Shown here piece by piece: positions 1-5,429 of a stretch of 6,496 bases of DNA. This DNA comes from Flavobacterium sp. Its GTDB lineage: Bacteria > Bacteroidota > Bacteroidia > Flavobacteriales > Flavobacteriaceae. Below the pieces are notes generated by a model that was not told where the DNA came from, made no database searches, and saw only the letters and a list, made by a program, of their open reading frames with translations. The DNA lies in contig JASLGC010000092.1 in the NCBI GenBank assembly GCA_030150335.1, positions 1-6,496 of the forward strand, in the 5' to 3' direction. How positions within the stretch are numbered: position 1 is the first letter of the stretch; each line of letters begins with the position of its first letter. The translations under genes were made by a program, and so were the position numbers.

Positions 1-2
1 TT

Positions 3-596
3 ACAGGTGATGGAGAACTGAAAGCTGGAAAAAGTACTGCTTTTACTTTTACAGCTAAAGTAAATGGCAATTTAGAGGGAATTGATGTTATTAAAAATAT
101 AGCTGTGGTTATAATTAATCAGACAGGAGAAGAGATTCCTACATTACCGCCAACAGATAATAATAAACCAATAACCCCTGACACTACAAAGAAACCAGGT
201 ACTGAGATTGGGGTAACGCCAAATTACGATGTTGCAATTACTAAGATAGGAAGTAGTAATGGAACAAATAGTAACCAAGCTTCGGTTGGAAATGAATTGA
301 CATATTTAATTACTGTAAAAAACACAGGTAATAAAGACTTAAAGTCGTTTGTGATTCAAGATGTAATTAGTGAGGCTGTACCTGATATAATTGAGATTAT
401 TGATAATGGTGGTGGTATAGTAGATGGCAATAAGATTACGTTTAAGGTAGGAGTACTTAAAGTAGGTGAGTCAATTGATCTTACGTTAAAAACTAAAGTT
501 AATAAGGCTCCTTCAGCCAAGGAAGTAGCGAATAGGGCTGTAGTTACTTATAAGAACGAGCACGGAATAGATACTTCAAAAGAAGTTGAGTATAAG
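3..596 (+). repeat. Two DUF11-type (B_ant_repeat) domains, first one truncated
   Basis: The first unit shows only its end at the window edge (GELKAGKSTAFTF, then VIKNIAVV). The second, at bases 222-596, begins YDVAITKIG, has the LTYLITVKNTGN core and ends GVLKVGES...VANRAVVTY. The two 'LKxGxS' strands start at bases 18 and 456, a period of 146 residues that includes a Pro/Thr-rich linker at about 129-221. DUF11 units are Ig-fold stalk repeats in bacterial surface proteins, so more copies may lie upstream. Confidence 0.5.
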
Positions 597-2840
597 TTAT
601 CGACGAATTGTGTTGGTATTGACAAGAGTTCTATAACGCTTAAAGGAGGTGCAACAGTTTGTTATGGTGAAGTTGTAGAGTTAACAGCTAAGTTACCCTT
701 ATTTTGGAAATCAAAATTAGATAACCCGATTTTCAAATGGTATAAGACAAAAGAAAGAACAGATGTACCACAAATAGGATCATCTATTACTGTTACTGCT
801 TTAGCTAATACAACTTACTATGTAACCGTAGAGGACTTTGGATATTGTTTCCAAGGGAATGCTGCTGAAGTGAAAGTAGAATTACTTCCTATGCCTGCAA
901 AACCAACTGTAAACGGACAAAGTGAAAAAATTTGTTCAGGAGACGAGAGAATTCTAACAGTAAATGAGAAAGCTGATTTTTATCAATGGTATTTGAATGG
1001 AGTTGCAATTGAGGGTAATGTTGATAAAAATGCAACTAAAGAAGAACAAGAGCAAGAAGCGAAAAGAGGAAAAGAAAAGACTTTCGTAGCTGATCAGCCA
1101 GGGGTTTATACAGTGCGTATTAAGAATAATGAAAAATGTTTTTCTGAACCATCTGATCCGATTGTTATAGAATATAATCCAGTACCAGAATTAGAAATAG
1201 AAGGTGGAAATAGGAGAGGATTAAAGTTTGATTCTGATAGTAATACACCAGTTTATGTCGAATTACCAGCAGTATATACAAATGGTTCTAATGTATTTTG
1301 GTATGACCATAACGGTACAAAGCTAAAAACAGGTGATACAGTTGAATTTACAGCTCCTGGTATTTACACATTAACAGTGTCGAGTGAATCAAGTAATGGT
1401 TGTGCAACTTTTGAAAGTTTAATTGTAAACGTATGGGATAGTTCAGTTTGTCCTCCATTAACAGAGCGTGTATATGCTACGGGTGTTGGTAAATGGAAGA
1501 CGACTTCATATACGACTTTAGGTGGTTTTGTTGCAGGTAAAGAAAATGCAATAGACACAGATCCGAGAACACACTCTACTATTTCTACGACTGTAGCTTT
1601 ACTTGGATTAGGGACTACTTGGCAGAATATTTATTTTGATGGAGATCAACCTGTTCCAGCGGGTACGCCAGTTACGATTAAGTTAGGTAAGGAGTATAGC
1701 GGATTGGTATTGGCAGGAGGAATGTCGGTTGTAGGGCTTGATGCGAAAGGAAAGAGAATTGGGGCTATTAAACCAGTTGCTGGTGGAGTGCTGGATTTAT
1801 TAGCTTCTGACAACGTATTTGAATACACATTCGTTCCTTCTGATAAGAATGGAGCTCAAGCGTATCATGGGGTACAAATTTCTTTAGGCGCTTTAGTTGG
1901 AGTAGCTCAATTGGCAAAAGTATATGGTGTTTACTACGAGAAGCGAGTAGATAGTTTTAGTGAAGGATATTGTGCTCCTGTTACATCAGGTGTTCATGAA
2001 TCTGTATTAGATGTGCTTCACGGAGTACAAGATATCGGTTTAGGAGTTGCCAGTGCAACGGCTTCTGTTTCTAATGCTTGGAATGCTGTTGATGATAATT
2101 TAGAAACATACGCAATGATTTCAAGAGGGGTAGCTGTGGCGAATATGGCAAGTTTAACCGTAGTGTTTAAACAACAAGCAGTACCAGGTGATAAACTACA
2201 TATTATTACAGAAGTACCAGGTAACCCTATATTGAGTTTGGAGTTGATTAAGGGATATAAAATCCAACGTTACCTTGGAGATCAAAAGGTAGGTGAAGAA
2301 ATTGATGGAACGGGAGGAGTAAAAGTAATTGACTTAAAACTATTAGGAATCGGTTACAAGAACAAGTTTAAGATGATCCTTGATGAGGTGGATGAACCTT
2401 TTGATAGGGTTAAGATTTCGTATGGTAGTATCGTTGGGGTTTTAGGAAACTTTACAAAAGTGTACGAGGTAAGTATAGCTCCAAAGATTGATCTGGGAAG
2501 TAATTTCGACATTGAAAAAGATACAAAAGACATCTGTAATGCTGGTGTATTAGAAATTTTGCCAAGTGATGCTTGTAGTACTTACAAGATTTTTACGGAA
2601 GAAAGAGGCGGTGTTGAACTTACTGATTTAGGTAATAATAAATTCAGAATGCCAAGTAAGATTACACCTATCGAAGAAGTAGATGAGAACGGAAAGCCAA
2701 CTGGAGTAATGTATGAGGTAATATTTATACAAACCTATAGAAATGGTTGCTTAGTGGGTAGAAGAATTCCTATTAAGGTAAAAACAAGAAACTGTTCAGT
2801 TAAATCAAATTTGAACGTAACACAAAAAATTAAATTATAA
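3..2840 (+). CDS. Giant multi-domain surface protein (DUF11 + Ig-like + tandem discoidin-like domains), 5'-partial
   Basis: The frame is open to the left edge and ends at TAA 2838-2840, giving 945 residues (numbered from codon 3-5); the true start and signal peptide lie outside. A GTG at 105 could be read as a start, but the residues before it continue a DUF11-type repeat, so it is internal. Domain order: tail of one DUF11 repeat (1-~42), Pro/Thr-rich linker (~43-73), a full DUF11 repeat (~74-198), three Ig-like domains (~208-481), two related ~160-residue discoidin-like domains (~487-647 and ~664-826), and a C-terminal domain with four Cys (~829-945). This architecture is typical of very large extracellular adhesins of Bacteroidota, probably at the cell surface. 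No catalytic motif is visible. The C-terminus matches neither the type A nor the type B T9SS sorting domain as far as I can read it. The coding frame is certain; adhesion is inferred. It leads the probable operon, 29 bases before the next gene. Confidence 0.5.
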   Translation, partial: TGDGELKAGKSTAFTFTAKVNGNLEGIDVIKNIAVVIINQTGEEIPTLPPTDNNKPITPDTTKKPGTEIGVTPNYDVAITKIGSSNGTNSNQASVGNELTYLITVKNTGNKDLKSFVIQDVISEAVPDIIEIIDNGGGIVDGNKITFKVGVLKVGESIDLTLKTKVNKAPSAKEVANRAVVTYKNEHGIDTSKEVEYKLSTNCVGIDKSSITLKGGATVCYGEVVELTAKLPLFWKSKLDNPIFKWYKTKERTDVPQIGSSITVTALANTTYYVTVEDFGYCFQGNAAEVKVELLPMPAKPTVNGQSEKICSGDERILTVNEKADFYQWYLNGVAIEGNVDKNATKEEQEQEAKRGKEKTFVADQPGVYTVRIKNNEKCFSEPSDPIVIEYNPVPELEIEGGNRRGLKFDSDSNTPVYVELPAVYTNGSNVFWYDHNGTKLKTGDTVEFTAPGIYTLTVSSESSNGCATFESLIVNVWDSSVCPPLTERVYATGVGKWKTTSYTTLGGFVAGKENAIDTDPRTHSTISTTVALLGLGTTWQNIYFDGDQPVPAGTPVTIKLGKEYSGLVLAGGMSVVGLDAKGKRIGAIKPVAGGVLDLLASDNVFEYTFVPSDKNGAQAYHGVQISLGALVGVAQLAKVYGVYYEKRVDSFSEGYCAPVTSGVHESVLDVLHGVQDIGLGVASATASVSNAWNAVDDNLETYAMISRGVAVANMASLTVVFKQQAVPGDKLHIITEVPGNPILSLELIKGYKIQRYLGDQKVGEEIDGTGGVKVIDLKLLGIGYKNKFKMILDEVDEPFDRVKISYGSIVGVLGNFTKVYEVSIAPKIDLGSNFDIEKDTKDICNAGVLEILPSDACSTYKIFTEERGGVELTDLGNNKFRMPSKITPIEEVDENGKPTGVMYEVIFIQTYRNGCLVGRRIPIKVKTRNCSVKSNLNVTQKIKL
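624..1445 (+). other. Three consecutive Ig-like domains
   Basis: Domain 1 (bases ~624-884) shows the Ig pattern Cys220, Trp246 (FKWYK), Cys282, with TTYYVTVED as the late strand. Domain 2 (~894-1175) shows Cys311, Trp329 (YQWYLNG), Cys379, with GVYTVRIKN. Domain 3 (~1182-1445) keeps Trp433 (VFWYDHNG), GIYTLTVSS and Cys467 but lacks the early Cys. This matches the Ig-like/PKD-like domains common in flavobacterial surface proteins ('xWYxNG' then 'GxYTVxV'). Residues are numbered from the codon at base 3. Confidence 0.5.
1461..1943 (+). repeat. Discoidin-like domain, copy A of a tandem pair
   Basis: Residues 487-647 of the large protein. Landmarks are NAIDTDPRTHSTI (Asn515-Asp518 at the start), a PVPAGTPVTIKLG strand, DAKGKRIG, and a closing GALVGVAQLAKVYGVYY. 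The Asn-Ala-Ile-Asp...Thr element resembles the 'NAxDGxxxTxW' element of F5/8 type C (discoidin) galactose-binding-like folds, but the following Trp is absent, so carbohydrate binding is only a possibility. Confidence 0.5.
1992..2480 (+). repeat. Discoidin-like domain, copy B of a tandem pair
   Basis: Residues 664-826 of the large protein. It repeats the landmarks of copy A at an almost constant offset: NAVDDNLETYAMI (Asn694) lies 179 residues after Asn515, and the closing VLGNFTKVYEV lies 180 residues after LAKVYGV. QQAVPGDKLHI and LGDQKVG also match strands in copy A. Identity is low outside these landmarks, so the duplication is old, or the domains were recruited separately from one family. 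Confidence 0.5.
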
Positions 2841-2869
2841 ACAACAATAAGACAAACACTTTATTAAAC

Positions 2870-4666
2870 ATGAAAAAAATAACATTAATCGCAGCACTTT
2901 TAGGATCAGTTTATTTCGCTAATGCACAGGTCGGTATCGGTACACCTGATCCAGCTGTTTCAGCTGAACTTGAAATTTTCTCTGAAACTAAAGGTTTATT
3001 AATTCCAAGAGTTGAATTAACAGACATTAAGGATTACAAACCAATTGTTGGGGCTCAAGTAGAAAGCCTTTTGGTTTATAATGTGAATGAAGAAAAAAAA
3101 GATACCTTACCTAAAGGTTTCTATTATTGGGATGGTGCTCAATGGAATAGAATTGTTAGTAAATCAGAGTTAGATAAAGTAATTAAAAATTTAGGAGATA
3201 ATATCACTAAAATTGGAAAAGATGTAACTAATCTTCAAGCATTGATTAACTATATCGTTCCTACTAACCCAGGAAATGTAGATGGTGAAGGTAAACCAGT
3301 TGTTGGAGAAAGTCATACTACAATTGTATATGATCCTTCGACAGGTGAAATGTCTTATGTAACTTATGAGGGGGGTAAGTACAAAACAAATACGATCAAC
3401 TTAACGAATATGATTCGTGGAATTGAGACAAATACTTTCTTTATTGATCTTAAAGATGAGAATGGTAAAATAATAGGATATGTATATTTCAATGAAGCTA
3501 CAATTACAAAAGCAATTGAAAAGGCATTAAAAGATCCAGCAAATAAAGATAAAGACCTTAAGGAGGTTGAAGAGGAAGCTATTAAAGGATTAAACGCAGA
3601 TACTGAGGGGGCTATTAAAATTGATGTAAAAGGCGTTGTTGTAAATAACATCAAAGAGATTTTAGAATCGCCTACATTAATTACGGTTAAAGCAAATGAC
3701 GGAGATAAGACTTTTACTACAGGAGTAGAGTATTTACAATACATCACTCAGTTGTATGAAGGAAATGTTATTTATAAAGGGATTGAGGTAGATAAGGATC
3801 CAAATGACCCAACTCAAGGGAAAGAAACAATTTGGGAATTCCAATATTATGATAAAGGTCTGGGAGTGTATAAAACAATTAACTTAAATGAGTTAGTAGC
3901 AGCAGCTGAGACTAAAACTTCAATTACAAGAACTGAAGCCGAGGTTGATGGTAAATTAAAAGATTATACTAAAGTAGATGTTCCAGTAGATGCAGACGTT
4001 AAAAAAGGAGAGATCTTCTATAAATACGACAATGAAGCAGGGCAGCCTGATTATATCAATATGACAGGAGATATTCTATCGTCTATTGAGAATAATGAGG
4101 ATATCAAAAAGGCAATTACAAATGTATTAAACGCTGGTGGTAACGTGTATTTTGGTGACCACGATGGTGATGATAAAGACACAGCTGTAACTGATAAAAC
4201 TCCACACGTTTTCTACCACGTTGTTTATAATGATGTAACGAAGAAAAATGAAAACAAAGAGATTGAATTGCCTCTTTCTATGTTAACTAATTTGATTAAC
4301 AAGTATAAAGATATTGTAAAAACAGCTTTAGGAGATAACATTACAGAAGAAGGAGATATTGTTTTTACAGGAAATGTTTATAACGGTCGCTATGTGTACT
4401 TAGCTAAAGGAACAACACAAGTTGGAGAGAATACAGCAAAAACTTCAGGGGTTGAATTAACTAATGCTACAGGTAATAAAGCTATAAATGGCGTACTTTC
4501 AATTAAATTAATGAAAGGAAATATAGTAGTTGCTACTACTGCTACTGATATCAAAGTATCAGGTACTACAATAGTATTCAACATTGGTACAGCAGGACAA
4601 TATATTGTAGTTCCTACAGGTGATTATGACGTAGTAGTTGAATACACAGGTGATTTGGTAAAATAG
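2870..4666 (+). CDS. Exported fibre-like repeat protein with N-terminal 'VGIGT...KGLLIPR' module
   Basis: 598 residues, ATG start, no cysteine. The start is supported by an immediate signal peptide (MKK, hydrophobic core, cleavage probably ANA|Q at 19/20) and an A-rich leader without Shine-Dalgarno, normal in Bacteroidota. Residues 21-95 form a module (VGIGT, LEIFSETKGLLIPRVEL, SLLVYNV, GFYYWDGAQWNRI) that recurs in the 214-residue gene downstream. Residues 101-129 form a four-heptad coiled coil. About 135-500 holds degenerate units with 'GNV' landmarks, an acidic loop, an aromatic beta hairpin and an 'INLxxM/L' helix start. A beta-rich C-terminal domain (~500-598) ends in DVVVEYTGDLVK with no recognised T9SS sorting domain. 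The layout resembles an oligomeric shaft, as in trimeric adhesins or phage fibres, but that is inference by pattern; the family's function is unknown to me. It follows the large surface gene by 29 bases and precedes a hairpin. Confidence 0.5.
   Translation: MKKITLIAALLGSVYFANAQVGIGTPDPAVSAELEIFSETKGLLIPRVELTDIKDYKPIVGAQVESLLVYNVNEEKKDTLPKGFYYWDGAQWNRIVSKSELDKVIKNLGDNITKIGKDVTNLQALINYIVPTNPGNVDGEGKPVVGESHTTIVYDPSTGEMSYVTYEGGKYKTNTINLTNMIRGIETNTFFIDLKDENGKIIGYVYFNEATITKAIEKALKDPANKDKDLKEVEEEAIKGLNADTEGAIKIDVKGVVVNNIKEILESPTLITVKANDGDKTFTTGVEYLQYITQLYEGNVIYKGIEVDKDPNDPTQGKETIWEFQYYDKGLGVYKTINLNELVAAAETKTSITRTEAEVDGKLKDYTKVDVPVDADVKKGEIFYKYDNEAGQPDYINMTGDILSSIENNEDIKKAITNVLNAGGNVYFGDHDGDDKDTAVTDKTPHVFYHVVYNDVTKKNENKEIELPLSMLTNLINKYKDIVKTALGDNITEEGDIVFTGNVYNGRYVYLAKGTTQVGENTAKTSGVELTNATGNKAINGVLSIKLMKGNIVVATTATDIKVSGTTIVFNIGTAGQYIVVPTGDYDVVVEYTGDLVK
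2930..3154 (+). other. Shared N-terminal module, first occurrence
   Basis: Residues 21-95, directly after the signal peptide. Landmarks: VGIGT, SAELEI, KGLLIPRVELT, KPI, LLVYNV, PKGFYYWDGAQWNRI. The same order of landmarks occurs in the protein encoded at 4766-5410. Modules of this kind (VGIGT/VGINT, then KGxLxPR, then Y-W-D-G-x-x-W) open many exported flavobacterial proteins; their role is not established as far as I know. Confidence 0.5.
3170..3256 (+). other. Four-heptad coiled coil
   Basis: Residues 101-129 place hydrophobic residues at strict 4-3 spacing: Leu101, Ile105, Leu108, Ile112, Ile115, Val119, Leu122, Ile126, Ile129, with mostly polar or charged residues between. This is directly readable and predicts an oligomerisation stalk; the oligomeric state is not determined by the sequence. 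Confidence 0.5.
3272..4410 (+). repeat. Degenerate shaft-like repeats with GNV and I-N/E-L landmarks
   Basis: 'GNV' occurs at residues 135, 298, 424 and 501 (bases 3272, 3761, 4139, 4370). After the first three, an 'INL' or 'IEL' element starts at residues 176, 337 and 465, that is 41, 39 and 41 residues later, followed by a predicted helix (LTNMI, LNELV, LPLSML). Between the landmarks lie an acidic or polar loop and an aromatic hairpin (IVYDPSTGEMSYV, EFQYYDKG, YHVVYNDVTKK). The unit lengths are unequal and identity is low, so this is an old repeat array. The boundaries are approximate. Confidence 0.5.
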
Positions 4667-4682
4667 CCTTAATGACAACTTC

Positions 4683-4697
4683 AAACTCAAAACAACA
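4683..4697 (+). repeat. Direct repeat copy 1 (AAACTCAAAACAACA)
   Basis: This 15-base string recurs at 4749-4763 with a single C/T difference. The two copies flank the hairpin at 4710-4743, and copy 2 ends two bases before the downstream ATG. A-rich leaders are common in this genome type, so chance similarity is not excluded. Confidence 0.5.
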
Positions 4698-4709
4698 AGA
4701 TAATTAAAA

Positions 4710-4743
4710 AAAGGAAGTACAACTCACCACTTGTACTTCCTTT
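4710..4743 (+). terminator. Perfect 13-bp hairpin; possible bidirectional or leaky terminator
   Basis: The arms AAAGGAAGTACAA (4710-4722) and TTGTACTTCCTTT (4731-4743) are exact reverse complements around the 8-base loop CTCACCAC. On the + strand the right arm ends in three T and is followed by CACTTAA, so the U-tract is short. On the minus strand the stem runs into seven T (complement of A 4706-4712), which is a better intrinsic terminator, though no minus-strand gene is seen nearby. Only 22 bases separate it from the next ATG, so it could also be an mRNA-processing or stability element between cistrons. Confidence 0.5.
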
Positions 4744-4748
4744 CACTT

Positions 4749-4763
4749 AAACTCAAAATAACA
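4749..4763 (+). repeat. Direct repeat copy 2 (AAACTCAAAATAACA), leader of the next gene
   Basis: It matches 4683-4697 at 14 of 15 bases and ends two bases before the ATG at 4766. It serves as the A-rich translation leader of the downstream gene, in place of a Shine-Dalgarno sequence. Confidence 0.5.
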
Positions 4764-4765
4764 TT

Positions 4766-5410
4766 ATGAAAAAAATATATTTAGGATTTGCATTTACTTT
4801 ACTAACGACTTTAGGATTTGCACAAACTAAAATTGGAGTAGCGGGAGCTAATACTAATACTCCGGATGTTAATGCAGATGCAATTTTAGAGTTAGATGCT
4901 ACAAATAAAGGTCTTTTGTTACCTCGTTTAGCATTAGAAAAAACAACAGATGCGAAACCTTTAGACGCACACGTAGCAGGTATGACAGTTTATAATACCA
5001 GTACTATTAATGATGTAGTGCCTGGGTTTTATTATAATGACGGTGCTAAATGGCAACAAATGGTAACAACAGATAATAAGGCAGTGAAATTTTTCTATAT
5101 GCCTTCTATTGTTTTTGATACGTCAATAGTAACCCCTGATAATGAAACAGTAACGAAAGACTTATATGCTGAGTACAAAAAGCAGTTTGGTTTAGAAGGA
5201 AATGTAGTAGTTAGTGATGGGGCTCCAGGGAAAGAAGAGGGCGGTATTCCTCATTTTCCAAAGGCAACGGATCTGTACTATTATGTAACTGATTACGATA
5301 TGACAACCTTTAGTGAAATTAAAATTACAGCTGAGGGTAAAATGACGTATAAAGTAATTGGTACGGGGAATCCTTATTCAATTATGAACATCGTGTTTGT
5401 AGTAAAATAG
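4766..5410 (+). CDS. Small exported protein: shared N-terminal module plus a distinct C-terminal domain
   Basis: 214 residues, no cysteine, ATG start followed at once by a signal peptide (MKKIYLGFAF..., cleavage probably GFA|Q at 19/20). Residues 21-100 repeat the module of the 598-residue neighbour: TKIGVAG, AILELDATNKGLLLPRLAL, KPL, MTVYNT, PGFYYNDGAKWQQMV. The C-terminal domain (~107-214) is different and compact: KFFYMPSIVFDTS, then YKKQFG, then FPKATDLYYYVTDYD, then MTYKVIGT and a final NIVFVVK. I recognise this C-terminal pattern from exported hypothetical proteins of Flavobacteriia, but no function is known to me. There is no T9SS sorting domain. It may be a minor subunit, tip or periplasmic partner of the larger neighbour, which is inference from the shared module. 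The gene is preceded by a hairpin and followed 19 bases later by a T9SS type B cargo gene. Confidence 0.5.
   Translation: MKKIYLGFAFTLLTTLGFAQTKIGVAGANTNTPDVNADAILELDATNKGLLLPRLALEKTTDAKPLDAHVAGMTVYNTSTINDVVPGFYYNDGAKWQQMVTTDNKAVKFFYMPSIVFDTSIVTPDNETVTKDLYAEYKKQFGLEGNVVVSDGAPGKEEGGIPHFPKATDLYYYVTDYDMTTFSEIKITAEGKMTYKVIGTGNPYSIMNIVFVVK
4826..5065 (+). other. Shared N-terminal module, second occurrence
   Basis: Residues 21-100. It matches the module at 2930-3154 in order and spacing: IGV versus VGIGT, AILELDATNKGLLLPR versus AELEIFSETKGLLIPR, MTVYNT versus LLVYNV, and GFYYNDGAKWQQM versus GFYYWDGAQWNRI. The flanking coding sequence is unrelated between the two genes. Confidence 0.5.
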
Positions 5411-5429
5411 TGAACTATAAAAGAGCGAC

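Noticed and set aside
105..107. GTG as the start of the large surface gene
   Set aside because: The frame is open back to base 3 and the residues before the GTG continue a DUF11-type repeat; no signal peptide follows it.
1364..1828. Two short minus-strand open frames (1364-1558 and 1646-1828)
   Set aside because: Both are antisense to the large surface gene, short, and without recognisable motifs or leader.
2806..2813. CAAATTTG as a -7 box (TAnnTTTG) for the gene at 2870
   Set aside because: The first base mismatches, it lies inside the previous coding region, and no suitable -33 element is spaced upstream.
3364..3747. 127-codon open frame on the minus strand
   Set aside because: It lies wholly inside the 598-residue gene, antisense to a convincing exported protein, and shows no domain of its own; it is a codon-usage shadow.
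3272..4410. Tandem DNA repeat array
   Set aside because: The periodicity exists only at protein-landmark level; I see no nucleotide repeat that would indicate recent tandem duplication or slippage.
4390..4584. 64-codon minus-strand open frame
   Set aside because: It is antisense to the C-terminal domain of the 598-residue gene; its hydrophobic look comes from reading the reverse of Thr/Val/Ala-rich codons.
4731..4760. TTG at 4731 as a -33 element of a promoter for the gene at 4766
   Set aside because: No TAnnTTTG-like -7 box lies at the right distance, and the TTG is part of the hairpin arm.
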